From Escherichia whittamii (GTDB lineage Bacteria > Pseudomonadota > Gammaproteobacteria > Enterobacterales > Enterobacteriaceae), in assembly GCF_014836715.1 (NCBI RefSeq), contig NZ_JACSQI010000012.1:79113-143112 (forward strand): DNA of 64,000 nt, in the 5' to 3' direction. The translations under genes and the position numbers were made by a program. Numbering within the stretch: the stretch's first letter is position 1; every line of letters begins with the position of its first letter. The notes under the pieces are model-generated. The model had not been told where the DNA came from. It ran no database searches and worked only from the letters and a program-made list of their open reading frames with translations. Shown here piece after piece: positions 9,011 to 21,947 of this stretch.

Positions 9011-11161
9011 TTAACGCCGCCGACGGCGTGGGGATTTCGCTTTTTCTTTCTTTTTAACTATACCTTCAGGGACTTCCGGTTGCTCAATCGGAAATACCGG
9101 TAATGCATCCAGTAGTCGCTTGCCATAATTTTTGGTCAACAAGCGTTTGTCGTAGATAACCACTTCGCCCCAGCAACTGTGGCTTCGAATAAGACGCCCG
9201 ACCTGCTGGATCAGGTTAAACGAAGCGCTCGGCAGGCTTTGCACCTCAAACGGATAGCGATTGAGACTTTTTAGCCATTCGCCTTCGGTGATCACCACCG
9301 GACTGTCGATAGGCGGGAAGGCAATTTTATGGATATGCACCTGACTTAGCAGATCGCCTTTCAGATCCAGACCTTCGGCAAAAGACTGTAAACCAACCAG
9401 TACGCTGCGCTCGCCGTTAGCAACACGTTTGCGGTGCAGTTCAACTAAGCGATAGCGCGGCTGATCGCCCTGTACCAGCAGCATCAGGCGTAAATCCGTC
9501 ACATAGTCGAGAAACCGCTGCATCGCACGCCCGCTGGCAAACAGCACTAACATACCGAGATGTTTTTTACTCTCCACCTGCTCACGGAAGAACGCCGCCA
9601 TTTCAGCAATGTGCTGTTCTTCGTTGTCGATGGAAGGCTCATAGCGCATCCGTGGAATAACAATTTTGCCCTGCTCGCAATGGTTGAACGGTGAATCCAG
9701 CGCCACAAAGCGGTCGCCCGCTTTCTCTTTCAGCCCGCTCATCTCCTGCAATCGCGAAAAACTGTTTAGCGAACGCAAGGTCGCAGAAGTGACAATAATG
9801 TGCGGAATGCTGCGCCACAGCAGTCTTTCCAGCTGATCGCTGACGCGGATCCCCACGCAGTGAAACCAGAGATGTAACTGCCCGTCACGCTCTTCCCGCG
9901 TCGCCCATTTGGTCACTGGCGCACCGGAAGATTGCGCCAGCGAAGCCAGCCGCCAGAGTTTGCTTTGTGCCTCAAACATCCCCAGCGCGCGGTTCATCTG
10001 CAAAATCAACCGATGCAGACGCACAATGTCGTGGCTGCCGGTTTTCTCGCTTAAATCATTGAGGAATAACTCCGCCAGCCCACGCAGCATCTCGGTGAGT
10101 TTTGCCAGCCGCTGACAGATCTCCAGCACTTCATCAGGCAGTTCGCCCATCGCAAAACGGTGTTCAGCTTCCTGCCCGGCAGGCATATAAAGATTTAGGA
10201 TGTTGTTTAAAGAGGCAATAAGTTCATACAACTCTTCACAATGCGCATTCAAACGCTCGGGGATCGCCAGCGGTGGGATCGTCTTCGGGCGAAACTGCTC
10301 CATGCAGGTAGCGACCAGTTTCGTGAACAAGTCCAGCTGTAGCCGATACCAGGGCGCGGTGATTTCGGCGCTCATCTCCAGCGCATCCCGCGCTACATCT
10401 GGCAGGTGATGACCTTCATCCAGCACCAGTAGCAAATTTTTCGGGTCAGGCAATACCGCTTCGCTTTCCATCGCCGCCATCACCAGCGCATGGTTTGCCA
10501 CCACCACTTCCGCTTCCTGAATTTCCCGACGAGCAACAAAAAACGGGCATTCGCGATAGTAGTAACAGTTGCGGTTGAGGCAGCTGGCTTTATCGGTGCT
10601 CAAACGACGCCAGAGATCATCATCAATAGCGATATCAGTATGATCGCGCAGACCATCCCACTTATATGTATCGAGATCGCCCTTCAGCTTGGCACAGCGT
10701 TTTTGCTCTTCCTGATTGTTCGGCGTGAGTTCATCGTCGAGAAACGCGAGCAGGTCCTGTTGTGTGGGTTCAGTGCTGGCGAGCGCTGTCAGGTTACGCG
10801 GGCAAACGTAGCGCCCACGCCCAAAAGCGGCAGTGAATTTAAGATCGGGAATGATCTTTTTCAGCAGCGGTAAATCTTTGCTGTAGACCTGATCCTGCAA
10901 CGCCACGTTGGCGGTACTCACCACCAGCGTTTTTTGCTCTTCGCGGGCAATAGCGATGCCGGGGATCAAATAGGAGAGCGTTTTCCCAACGCCTGTGGGA
11001 GCTTCAATCGCCAGATGGCGCCCTTCTTCTCCGGCCAGCGTTTTGGCGACGTCCGCAATCATCTGCCGCTGCGGCGCACGGGGAATAAAGTCGGGGATCT
11101 GTTCCTGAAGCGCCTTATACCAGGCGGCGATTTGCGCTTTAAGCGCGGCGGTTAATGCCAT
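9011..11161 (-). CDS. dinG: ATP-dependent 5'-3' DNA helicase DinG
   Basis: A 716-residue XPD-like superfamily 2 helicase with an iron-sulphur cluster. It unwinds R-loops and D-loops and helps replication forks pass transcription complexes. Walker A is EAPTGVGKT at 53-61, the first cluster cysteine is C120 (RYVCPRN), the others lie in CLNRNCYYYRECPF, and the Walker B/DEAH-like box reads DEGHH. A basic tail (SPRRRRR) ends the protein. A LexA box lies 15 bases upstream of the start, so it is SOS-regulated. The length equals K-12. Confidence 0.97.
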   Translation of the reverse strand: MALTAALKAQIAAWYKALQEQIPDFIPRAPQRQMIADVAKTLAGEEGRHLAIEAPTGVGKTLSYLIPGIAIAREEQKTLVVSTANVALQDQVYSKDLPLLKKIIPDLKFTAAFGRGRYVCPRNLTALASTEPTQQDLLAFLDDELTPNNQEEQKRCAKLKGDLDTYKWDGLRDHTDIAIDDDLWRRLSTDKASCLNRNCYYYRECPFFVARREIQEAEVVVANHALVMAAMESEAVLPDPKNLLLVLDEGHHLPDVARDALEMSAEITAPWYRLQLDLFTKLVATCMEQFRPKTIPPLAIPERLNAHCEELYELIASLNNILNLYMPAGQEAEHRFAMGELPDEVLEICQRLAKLTEMLRGLAELFLNDLSEKTGSHDIVRLHRLILQMNRALGMFEAQSKLWRLASLAQSSGAPVTKWATREERDGQLHLWFHCVGIRVSDQLERLLWRSIPHIIVTSATLRSLNSFSRLQEMSGLKEKAGDRFVALDSPFNHCEQGKIVIPRMRYEPSIDNEEQHIAEMAAFFREQVESKKHLGMLVLFASGRAMQRFLDYVTDLRLMLLVQGDQPRYRLVELHRKRVANGERSVLVGLQSFAEGLDLKGDLLSQVHIHKIAFPPIDSPVVITEGEWLKSLNRYPFEVQSLPSASFNLIQQVGRLIRSHSCWGEVVIYDKRLLTKNYGKRLLDALPVFPIEQPEVPEGIVKKKEKAKSPRRRRR

Positions 11162-11175
11162 GAGAAAACCTGAAA

Positions 11176-11195
11176 TACTGTATAAACAGCCATTA
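11176..11195 (-). promoter_or_regulatory. LexA box of dinG
   Basis: Minus-strand TAATGGCTGTTTATACAGTA has one consensus half-site (ACAGTA) and a degenerate left half, as known for the dinG operator. It sits 15-34 bases before the dinG ATG. Confidence 0.75.
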
Positions 11196-11331
11196 TTGTG
11201 GCATTTTTCGGTTTTCAGGGGTAATGGTTTTTCTGTTTCTGGAAAGCGGCTCGCAATAACGTTTTCTGGATGCGGGGGTTTCCCGCAGCTAAAGAAACAT
11301 CATTGCGCAGCAAAAGACATTGTACACAGGC

Positions 11332-11613
11332 TTATTCCGCTGGCGGCCATTGCAGGGCGGTATGCAAAACGCGCAGTACCGAGAGCGTATCGCCCTCCAC
11401 TTGATAAACAAGCACATAATGCGGTCTGACAACGGCTTCATGAGTACCAGCGACTCGTCCGGCACGATACATTTCAGGGCGTTCACAGGCCTGTTCCGCA
11501 ATGTTTTCAAATTGATTATCAAGGGCAATTGCCGCTTGCGGATTATCTTTACTGATGTATTCCATGATTTGCTCCCTGTCAGACAGGGACATTGGCTTCC
11601 ATTCCAGACGCAT
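11332..11613 (-). CDS. ParE/RelE-family toxin of a type II toxin-antitoxin pair
   Basis: A 93-residue protein with the ParE/RelE toxin pattern: an N-terminal helix (SDREQIMEYISKDNPQAAI), then GRVAGTHEAVV and YVLVYQVEGDTLSVLRVLHTALQWP, the beta strands ending in the conserved LRVLH segment. Such toxins either poison gyrase (ParE) or cleave mRNA (RelE); the sequence alone does not decide which. Its ATG overlaps the stop of the upstream antitoxin gene as TAATG, so the two are translationally coupled. The pair lies between dinG and rhlE, where K-12 (from memory) carries ybiA; ybiA is absent here. Confidence 0.85.
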   Translation of the reverse strand: MRLEWKPMSLSDREQIMEYISKDNPQAAIALDNQFENIAEQACERPEMYRAGRVAGTHEAVVRPHYVLVYQVEGDTLSVLRVLHTALQWPPAE

Positions 11614-12053
11614 TAATCCCCCTTCAACAATGCTTTTTTACGGGCAGCAAATAGACTTTTGGCCTCTTCATGAGAGAGCACCGGGCGTGGGTCGTCAATG
11701 GCGGCCTGCACCTGTTCACGAAACCAGGCATCATACGCAGCAGCTTCATGAGCACGTTTTAATGCCTCTGCCCTGTCAGGTCGGGTCGTTTTCATCTGAC
11801 CGTCCGGGTCGTAATTAGAGGCGTCGACTTCAAACCGGGCAATACCAACATCTTTCAGGTAGTTGACAACCGTTTCCAGCCGTTTAAACAAGCGAATTTG
11901 CCGACTGCGTTGTGCTGCAAGAGGCCGTTCAGTGTGACCGTATTTCACGGTCAACGACCAGCCGCCCTGGGTGCCAATAACGTGTGCTGCATCCACTACG
12001 CCAGATTCAACCAGTTTATGTAAGGTTGAGTGATCAATCGTTTCTGGTGCCAT
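11613..12053 (-). CDS. Long antitoxin partner of the ParE/RelE-type toxin
   Basis: A 146-residue protein encoded just upstream of the toxin in the usual antitoxin-first order, sharing TAATG with it. The C-terminal half (AYDAWFREQVQAAIDDPRP, then LSHEEAKSLF) resembles the toxin-wrapping part of RelB/ParD-like antitoxins. The N-terminal 75 residues (VIGTQGGWSLTVKYG, LFKRLETVVNYLKDVGI) form an extra domain that I do not recognise; it may provide DNA binding. Classical antitoxins of this group have about 70-90 residues, so this one is long. The assignment rests on gene order and the C-terminal pattern. An inverted repeat upstream could be its operator. Confidence 0.75.
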   Translation of the reverse strand: MAPETIDHSTLHKLVESGVVDAAHVIGTQGGWSLTVKYGHTERPLAAQRSRQIRLFKRLETVVNYLKDVGIARFEVDASNYDPDGQMKTTRPDRAEALKRAHEAAAYDAWFREQVQAAIDDPRPVLSHEEAKSLFAARKKALLKGD

Positions 12054-12080
12054 AATGCGCTAACCTCTTTGTATACGGCA

Positions 12081-12123
12081 TGCAATTTATAATTAAAGAT
12101 AGCGCAATTAATAATAAATTGCA
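12081..12123. promoter_or_regulatory. Inverted repeat upstream of the toxin-antitoxin pair
   Basis: Arms TGCAATTTAT (12081-12090) and ATAAATTGCA (12114-12123) are perfect inverted repeats separated by 23 bases in AT-rich DNA, 28-70 bases before the antitoxin start. Type II modules are normally autoregulated through such palindromes, so this is a candidate operator. Confidence 0.45.
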
Positions 12124-12208
12124 TTTTTTGATCGTAAATTCTCCAGGGTGAAATTGCGGTAGAAAGAGACTTGTGGCGAAGATGCCGGGCATAGCCCGGC
12201 ATAAAAAA

Positions 12209-13573
12209 TTACTGCGCAGCGGCAGGTTTACGCGGACGGCGACGACGTTGTTGTTCGCCTGCCGGTTTGGCATCGCCGAGACGACGAGACGGTTTTTCTG
12301 CAGGTTTCGCGCTAGCTGATTTCGCGCCACCTTCTGCACGGCGTGGTTGCTGTTGACCGCGACCACCGCCCTGCCCACGACCGCCGCCGCCACGTTGCTG
12401 GCGACCATTCTGGATCGGTTCGGCTTTGATTGACGGGTCCGGCTCATAGCCCGGAATCGCAATACGCGGGATCTCTTTTTTCAGCAATTTTTCGATATCA
12501 CGCAGCAGCTTGTGTTCATCAACACACACCAGCGACAACGCTTCTCCAGTTGCCGCCGCACGGCCAGTACGCCCGATACGGTGGACATAATCTTCCGGTA
12601 CGTTTGGCAACTCGTAGTTGACGACGTGCGGTAGTTCTTCAATATCCAGGCCACGCGCAGCGATGTCAGTTGCCACCAGTACACGAATATCGCCCGATTT
12701 AAAATCAGCCAGCGCACGGGTACGCGCACCTTGCGATTTATTACCGTGGATCGCCGCACTGCGAATACCATCTTTATTTAATTGTTCAGCCAGATGGTTA
12801 GCGCCATGTTTGGTACGGGTAAACACCAGCACCTGCTGCCAGTTGCCTTTACCAATCATGTGTGACAACAGTTCCCGTTTGCGTTTCTTATCGACAAAGT
12901 GAACGTGTTGTGTCACCTGAGCAGACGCGGTATTGCGGCGTGCCACTTCAATTTCCAGTGGGTTATGCAGCAGTTTTTCCGCCAGAGCTTTAATATCGTC
13001 AGAGAAGGTTGCGGAGAACAACAGGTTCTGGCGCTTCGCTGGCAGTTTAGTCAGCACGCGACGGATATCGTGGATAAAGCCCATGTCGAGCATGCGGTCA
13101 GCTTCATCAAGGACGAGGATTTCTATCTGGTCCAGTTTCACCGCGTTTTGATGTTCCAGGTCCAGCAGACGCCCCGGTGTTGCCACCAGCACGTCAACGC
13201 CGCCGCGCAGCTTCATCATCTGCGGGTTAATGCTGACGCCGCCAAACACCACCAGCGAACGAATGTTCAGGTATTTGCTGTAATCACGGACGTTTTCGCC
13301 AATCTGCGCCGCCAGTTCACGGGTCGGGGTGAGGATCAACGCACGTACCGGACGACGCCCTTTGGCGTGCGGCTCGCGGGAAATCAGGTGTTGCAACAGC
13401 GGCAGCGTAAAGCCCGCTGTTTTGCCCGTGCCGGTCTGGGCACTGGCCATCAGGTCGCGGCCTTCCAGCACCGCAGGGATCGCCTGCTGCTGAATAGGGG
13501 TGGGTTCACGGTAACCTTGCTCGGCAACGGCGCGCAGGATATCAGGGCTTAAACCCAAAGAATCGAAAGACAT
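12209..13573 (-). CDS. rhlE: ATP-dependent RNA helicase RhlE
   Basis: A 454-residue DEAD-box helicase involved in ribosome maturation. The Q motif (TPIQQQ) lies near 25-30, Walker A AQTGTGKT at 45-52, DEAD at 156-159 and SAT at 187-189; the HRIGRTGRA motif VI closes the second RecA domain. From about residue 385 there is a Gly/Arg/Gln-rich basic tail ([22 protein letters not shown]) suited to RNA binding. The divergent cecR gene shares its upstream region, and CecR is known to control rhlE in K-12. A hairpin after the stop (12180-12201) lacks a following T run in the transcribed direction. Confidence 0.96.
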   Translation of the reverse strand: MSFDSLGLSPDILRAVAEQGYREPTPIQQQAIPAVLEGRDLMASAQTGTGKTAGFTLPLLQHLISREPHAKGRRPVRALILTPTRELAAQIGENVRDYSKYLNIRSLVVFGGVSINPQMMKLRGGVDVLVATPGRLLDLEHQNAVKLDQIEILVLDEADRMLDMGFIHDIRRVLTKLPAKRQNLLFSATFSDDIKALAEKLLHNPLEIEVARRNTASAQVTQHVHFVDKKRKRELLSHMIGKGNWQQVLVFTRTKHGANHLAEQLNKDGIRSAAIHGNKSQGARTRALADFKSGDIRVLVATDIAARGLDIEELPHVVNYELPNVPEDYVHRIGRTGRAAATGEALSLVCVDEHKLLRDIEKLLKKEIPRIAIPGYEPDPSIKAEPIQNGRQQRGGGGRGQGGGRGQQQPRRAEGGAKSASAKPAEKPSRRLGDAKPAGEQQRRRRPRKPAAAQ

Positions 13574-13766
13574 AACTACTCCGAACCGCCCCGACCGTTA
13601 CCGGTGTAGTTTTCAGGGAGATACTGAAAAGGAAAATGACAAAAACCACAATGTCATGAGGGAGCGGAGTGTAGCAGTTTTTGTGACGCGGCGCATAAAT
13701 TATCCCTATTGCTGGCATTGCAAAAAGAGTTAGCCATACTGGACAACTCCGATAAGGAGTCATAAT

Positions 13767-13788
13767 CTTAATCAATCATTTGATTAAG
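13767..13788. promoter_or_regulatory. CecR-type palindromic operator
   Basis: Arms CTTAATCAA (13767-13775) and TTGATTAAG (13780-13788) separated by TCAT form a perfect TetR-style palindrome 14 bases before cecR, in the cecR-rhlE divergent gap. Autoregulation and control of rhlE fit what is known of CecR. Confidence 0.75.
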
Positions 13789-13801
13789 AATGGACTGTGC
13801 G

Positions 13802-17192
<3,391 letters not shown>

Positions 17193-17200
<8 letters not shown>

Positions 17201-18326
17201 TCCGATCCTTTCCTGGCGTCGTGTGCGGGCGCTGTGCGTCAAAGAGACGCGGCAGATCATTCGCGATCCGAGTAGCTGGCTGATTGCGGTAGTGATCCCG
17301 CTGTTACTGCTGTTTATTTTTGGCTACGGCATTAACCTCGATTCCAGCAAGCTGCGGGTCGGGATTTTGCTGGAACAGCGTAGCGAAGCGGCGCTGGATT
17401 TCACCCACACTATGACTGGTTCGCCCTATATTGACGCCACTATCAGCGATAACCGTCAGGAACTGATCGCCAAAATGCAGGCGGGGAAAATTCGCGGTCT
17501 GGTGGTGATTCCGGTGGATTTCGCCGAACAGATGGAGCGCGCCAACGCTACCGCGCCGATTCAGGTGATCACCGACGGCAGCGAGCCAAACACCGCTAAC
17601 TTTGTGCAGGGCTATGTCGAAGGGATCTGGCAGATTTGGCAAATGCAGCGAGCGGAGGACAACGGGCAGACTTTTGAACCGCTTATTGATGTACAAACCC
17701 GCTACTGGTTTAACCCGGCGGCGATTAGCCAGCACTTTATTATCCCCGGTGCGGTGACCATTATCATGACGGTCATCGGCGCGATCCTCACCTCGCTGGT
17801 GGTGGCACGGGAATGGGAACGCGGCACCATGGAGGCTCTGCTCTCCACCGAGATTACCCGCACGGAGCTGCTGTTGTGTAAGCTAATCCCTTATTACTTC
17901 CTCGGCATGCTGGCGATGCTGCTGTGTATGCTGGTGTCGGTGTTTATTCTCGGCGTGCCGTATCGAGGGTCGCTGCTGATCCTGTTTTTTATCACCAGTC
18001 TGTTTTTGCTCAGTACCCTGGGGATGGGGCTGCTGATTTCCACGATTACTCGCAACCAGTTCAACGCCGCTCAGGTGGCACTGAACGCCGCTTTCCTGCC
18101 GTCGATTATGCTCTCTGGTTTTATTTTTCAGATCGACAGTATGCCTGCGGTGATCCGCGCGGTGACGTACATTATTCCCGCACGTTACTTCGTCAGCACC
18201 CTGCAAAGCCTGTTCCTCGCCGGGAATATTCCGGTGGTGCTGGTGGTGAATGTGCTGTTTTTGATCGCTTCGGCGGTGATGTTTATCGGCCTGACGTGGC
18301 TGAAAACCAAACGTCGGCTGGATTAG
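17193..18326 (+). CDS. ybhS: ABC-2 permease YbhS
   Basis: A 377-residue inner-membrane permease of the ABC-2 type. One N-terminal membrane helix ([18 protein letters not shown]), a large periplasmic domain (about 45-175), then five or six C-terminal helices follow the family layout; [15 protein letters not shown] is the conserved cytoplasmic coupling motif. It pairs with YbhR, overlaps ybhF by 8 bases and ends 10 bases before ybhR, so it belongs to the cecR-ybhGFSR operon. Confidence 0.95.
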
Positions 18327-18336
18327 GGAGAAGAGC

Positions 18337-19443
18337 ATGTTTCATCGCTTATGGACGTTAATCCGCAAAGAGTTACAGTCATTGCTGCGCGAACCGCAAA
18401 CGCGTGCGATTCTGATTTTACCCGTGCTGATTCAGGTAATTCTGTTCCCGTTCGCCGCCACACTGGAAGTGACCAACGCCACCATCGCCATCTACGACGA
18501 AGATAACGGCGCACATTCGGTGGAGTTGACCCAGCGTTTTGCCCGAGCCAGCGCCTTTACCCACGTGCTGCTGTTGAAAAGTCCACGGGAGATCCGCCCG
18601 ACAATCGACACACAAAAGGCGCTACTGCTGGTGCGTTTTCCGGCTGACTTCTCGCGCAAACTGGATACCTTCCAGACCGCGCCGTTGCAGTTGATTCTCG
18701 ACGGGCGTAACTCCAACAGTGCGCAAATCGCCGCCAACTACCTGCAACAGATCGTCAAAAATTATCAGCAGGAGCTGCTGGAAGGAAAACCGAAGCCAAA
18801 CAACAGCGAGCTGGTGGTACGCAACTGGTATAACCCAAATCTCGACTATAAATGGTTCGTGGTGCCGTCGCTGATTGCCATGATCACCACTATTGGCGTG
18901 ATGATCGTCACTTCACTTTCCGTCGCCCGCGAACGTGAACAAGGTACGCTCGATCAGCTCCTGGTTTCGCCGCTCACTACCTGGCAGATATTTATCGGCA
19001 AAGCCGTACCGGCGTTAATTGTCGCCACATTCCAGGCGACCATTGTGCTGGCCATTGGTATCTGGGCATATCAAATCCCCTTCGCCGGATCGCTGGCCCT
19101 GTTCTACTTTACGATGGTGATTTACGGTTTATCGCTGGTGGGATTCGGTCTGTTGATTTCGTCACTCTGCTCAACGCAACAGCAGGCGTTTATCGGCGTG
19201 TTCGTCTTTATGATGCCCGCCATTCTGCTTTCCGGTTACGTTTCGCCGGTGGAGAACATGCCTGTGTGGCTGCAAAACCTGACGTGGATTAACCCTATTC
19301 GCCACTTTACGGACATTACCAAGCAGATTTATTTGAAGGATGCGAGTCTGGATATTGTGTGGAACAGCTTGTGGCCGCTATTGGTCATAACGGCCACGAC
19401 AGGGTCAGCGGCGTACGCGATGTTTAGACGTAAGGTGATGTAA
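18337..19443 (+). CDS. ybhR: ABC-2 permease YbhR
   Basis: A 368-residue partner of YbhS with the same design: an N-terminal helix ([19 protein letters not shown]), a periplasmic domain, and C-terminal helices after the coupling motif [15 protein letters not shown]. The two permeases are paralogues and likely form the heterodimeric pore. It closes the operon. Its 3' end overlaps the convergent ybhQ end by 39 bases, an arrangement also expected from K-12 gene lengths. Confidence 0.95.
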   Translation: MFHRLWTLIRKELQSLLREPQTRAILILPVLIQVILFPFAATLEVTNATIAIYDEDNGAHSVELTQRFARASAFTHVLLLKSPREIRPTIDTQKALLLVRFPADFSRKLDTFQTAPLQLILDGRNSNSAQIAANYLQQIVKNYQQELLEGKPKPNNSELVVRNWYNPNLDYKWFVVPSLIAMITTIGVMIVTSLSVAREREQGTLDQLLVSPLTTWQIFIGKAVPALIVATFQATIVLAIGIWAYQIPFAGSLALFYFTMVIYGLSLVGFGLLISSLCSTQQQAFIGVFVFMMPAILLSGYVSPVENMPVWLQNLTWINPIRHFTDITKQIYLKDASLDIVWNSLWPLLVITATTGSAAYAMFRRKVM

Positions 19444-19815
19444 TTTTTTATCTTTCGCCAGTAACGACACTACCGCCGGGCCGGCAAGGATCGCCAGCCC
19501 TGCAACGGCCAGCAAATAGTTGTTTTCCAGTACGCGGGACAACAGCCACAACACAATCAGCGCCGCGCCAAAATACCAGGTGGTGGTCAGCTCTTCCAGC
19601 ACATCCGCCACCTCTCGCCAGCGTTGCTCGGGATGACGCTGAAACACCAGCATCATCACCACGGTGACACAATACAGCACGCATAATCCCACGCCGACGT
19701 GAACCAGAGTTTTACTCATCCAGCCCATCACCAGCAGCGCCACTACCAGTAAATGCAACATAATCTGCCAGCAACTTAGGCCAGTTGCGACACGAACACG
19801 TTGTTGCCACTTCAT
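19405..19815 (-). CDS. ybhQ: Inner-membrane protein YbhQ
   Basis: A 136-residue protein with four predicted membrane segments, for example [16 protein letters not shown] and [19 protein letters not shown]. No catalytic motif is visible and the function is unknown. It is convergent with ybhR (39-base overlap) and divergent from ybhP, with a symmetrical DNA element in the shared promoter region. Confidence 0.9.
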   Translation of the reverse strand: MKWQQRVRVATGLSCWQIMLHLLVVALLVMGWMSKTLVHVGVGLCVLYCVTVVMMLVFQRHPEQRWREVADVLEELTTTWYFGAALIVLWLLSRVLENNYLLAVAGLAILAGPAVVSLLAKDKKLHHLTSKHRVRR

Positions 19816-19863
19816 GGCTTCTCTCCTGAAGAATTTATCTCTACTAACTCAGAGTACCGAACT

Positions 19864-19881
19864 TTACGGAAAATTCCGTAA
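19864..19881. promoter_or_regulatory. Palindrome between ybhQ and ybhP
   Basis: TTACGGAA-AA-TTCCGTAA has perfect 8-bp arms and lies 49 bases before the ybhQ start and 67 before the ybhP start. It is shaped like a dimeric regulator's operator; I cannot name the regulator. Confidence 0.4.
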
Positions 19882-19947
19882 GACCGCACCTTTTTGTGAC
19901 GCCGACTACACTATTTCAATGAGATAAGAGGCAAAGACAGGAAAATT

Positions 19948-20709
19948 ATGCCCGATCAAACACAACACTTTTCGTTCAAGGTGCTCACCATCAATATTCA
20001 CAAAGGTTTTACCGCGTTTAACCGACGCTTCATTTTGCCGGAGCTTCGCGACGCCGTGCGCACCGTCAACGCCGATATTGTTTGCCTGCAGGAAGTGATG
20101 GGCGCGCACGAAGTTCATCCGCTGCGTGTAGAAAACTGGCCCGACACATCTCACTACGAGTTTCTCGCCGACACCATGTGGAGCGATTTTGCCTACGGCC
20201 GCAATGCTGTGTATCCGGAAGGGCATCACGGCAACGCGGTACTGTCACGCTATCCCATTGAACATTATGAGAATCGCGATGTTTCGGTCGATGGCGCGGA
20301 AAAACGTGGCGTGCTCTACTGCCGCATTGTGCCGCCAATGACCGGAAAAGCGATTCATGTGATGTGCGTACATCTCGGTTTGCGAGAGGCGCACCGTCAG
20401 GCGCAACTTGCGATGCTTGCCGAATGGGTAAACCAGCTTCCGCCCGACGAACCCGTTTTAGTGGCGGGTGATTTCAACGACTGGCGGCAAAAAGCCAATC
20501 ATCCGTTGAAGGCCCATGCCGGGCTGGATGAGATATTTACCCGCGCCCACGGACGCCCGGCGCGCACGTTTCCGGTGCAATTTCCCCTACTACGACTGGA
20601 CAGGATCTATGTCAAAAATGCCAGCGCCAGCGCGCCAACGGCGTTGCCGCTGCGGACCTGGCGACATCTTTCTGACCATGCTCCTTTGAGTGCGGAGATT
20701 CATTTATGA
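19948..20709 (+). CDS. ybhP: Endonuclease/exonuclease/phosphatase-family protein YbhP
   Basis: A 253-residue protein of the EEP metal-dependent phosphodiesterase superfamily. Motifs TINIHKG (N-terminal), [10 protein letters not shown] (the Mg-binding glutamate), GDFNDW near residue 173 and SDHAPL at the C-terminus give the full active-site set. The substrate is unknown. It overlaps clsB by 4 bases and is followed by ybhN, so it belongs to the ybhP-clsB-ybhN lipid operon; a phosphodiesterase on a lipid or nucleic-acid substrate is possible. K-12 data point to stationary-phase (sigma S) expression. Confidence 0.93.
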   Translation: MPDQTQHFSFKVLTINIHKGFTAFNRRFILPELRDAVRTVNADIVCLQEVMGAHEVHPLRVENWPDTSHYEFLADTMWSDFAYGRNAVYPEGHHGNAVLSRYPIEHYENRDVSVDGAEKRGVLYCRIVPPMTGKAIHVMCVHLGLREAHRQAQLAMLAEWVNQLPPDEPVLVAGDFNDWRQKANHPLKAHAGLDEIFTRAHGRPARTFPVQFPLLRLDRIYVKNASASAPTALPLRTWRHLSDHAPLSAEIHL

Positions 20710-21947
20710 AATGTAGCTGGCGCGAAGGCAATAAGATCCAGTTGCTGGAAAACGGCGAGCAATATTATCCCGCTGTATTTAAAGCGATTGATGAGGCGCA
20801 AGAACGCATCATCCTTGAAACGTTTATCTGGTTCGAGGATGACGTCGGTAAACAACTGCATGCGGCACTGCTGGCGGCGGTGCAACGTGGAGTTAAAGCG
20901 GAAGTTTTGCTGGATGGCTACGGTTCGCCGGATCTCAGCGATGAGTTTGTCAATGAACTGACTGCGGCTGGCGTGATATTTCGTTATTACGATCCCCGCC
21001 CTCGCCTGTTCGGTATGCGTACTAATGTATTCCGCCGGATGCATCGCAAAATTGTGGTGATCGATGCACGTATCGCCTTTATTGGTGGACTGAATTACTC
21101 CGCCGAGCATATGTCCAGCTACGGTCCAGAGGCTAAACAGGATTACGCGGTACGTCTGGAAGGGCCGATTGTTGAAGATATTTTGCAATTTGAACTGGAA
21201 AATCTGCCCGGGCAAAGCGCAGCACGGCGCTGGTGGCGACGTCATCACAAAGCGGAAGAAAACCGCCAGCCGGGAGAAGCGCAGGTATTGCTGGTCTGGC
21301 GCGATAACGAAGAACATCGCAGCGATATTGAACGTCACTATCTGAAAATGCTCACTCAGGCACGGAGGGAAGTGATTATCGCCAACGCCTACTTCTTCCC
21401 TGGCTATCGGTTTTTACACGCCTTGCGTAAAGCGGCGCGGCGCGGAGTGCGGATCAAACTGATTATTCAGGGCGAACCGGATATGCCCATTGTCAGAGTC
21501 GGCGCGCGCTTGCTGTATAACTATCTGGTTAAAGGCGGTGTTCAGGTGTTTGAGTACCGTCGCCGCCCGCTCCACGGCAAAGTGGCATTGATGGACGATC
21601 ACTGGGCAACGGTAGGTTCCAGTAATCTCGATCCGCTCAGTTTGTCGCTAAATCTCGAAGCAAACGTCATCATTCACGATCGAAAATTTAACCAGACGCT
21701 GCGCGACAATCTTAACAGCATCATCGCTGCCGACTGTCAGCTGGTGGATGAAACTATGCTGCCGAAACGCACCTGGTGGAACCTGAGCAAAAGCGTGCTG
21801 GCGTTCCACTTTTTGCGCCATTTCCCGGCGCTGGTGGGCTGGCTTCCGGCGCATACACCGCATCTGGCACAGGTTGATCCCCCCGCACAACCAGCAATGG
21901 AAACGCAGGATCGGGTAGAAACGGAAAACACGGGGATAAAACCCTGA
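20706..21947 (+). CDS. clsB: Cardiolipin synthase B
   Basis: A 413-residue phospholipase D-superfamily enzyme that makes cardiolipin by transferring phosphatidyl groups and can also make phosphatidylglycerol. Both HKD motifs are intact: H113-K115-D120 (MHRKIVVID) and H290-K292-D297 (LHGKVALMD), each followed by the G-G/S-x-N element. It starts 4 bases inside ybhP and its stop shares one base with the ybhN ATG (TGATG), which argues for translational coupling across all three genes. Confidence 0.96.
   Translation: MKCSWREGNKIQLLENGEQYYPAVFKAIDEAQERIILETFIWFEDDVGKQLHAALLAAVQRGVKAEVLLDGYGSPDLSDEFVNELTAAGVIFRYYDPRPRLFGMRTNVFRRMHRKIVVIDARIAFIGGLNYSAEHMSSYGPEAKQDYAVRLEGPIVEDILQFELENLPGQSAARRWWRRHHKAEENRQPGEAQVLLVWRDNEEHRSDIERHYLKMLTQARREVIIANAYFFPGYRFLHALRKAARRGVRIKLIIQGEPDMPIVRVGARLLYNYLVKGGVQVFEYRRRPLHGKVALMDDHWATVGSSNLDPLSLSLNLEANVIIHDRKFNQTLRDNLNSIIAADCQLVDETMLPKRTWWNLSKSVLAFHFLRHFPALVGWLPAHTPHLAQVDPPAQPAMETQDRVETENTGIKP

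Noticed and set aside
12180..12207. Hairpin GCCGGGCATAGCCCGGC as rhlE terminator
   Set aside because: The T run precedes the stem in the rhlE direction, so the signal is not that of an intrinsic terminator in either usable orientation.
12899..13552. 217-codon plus-strand frame inside rhlE
   Set aside because: It is antisense to the conserved helicase motifs; its His/Gln-rich composition reflects complementary codons.
19405..19443. 39-base overlap of ybhR and ybhQ as a frameshift sign
   Set aside because: Both genes have their expected K-12 lengths, so the convergent overlap is native.
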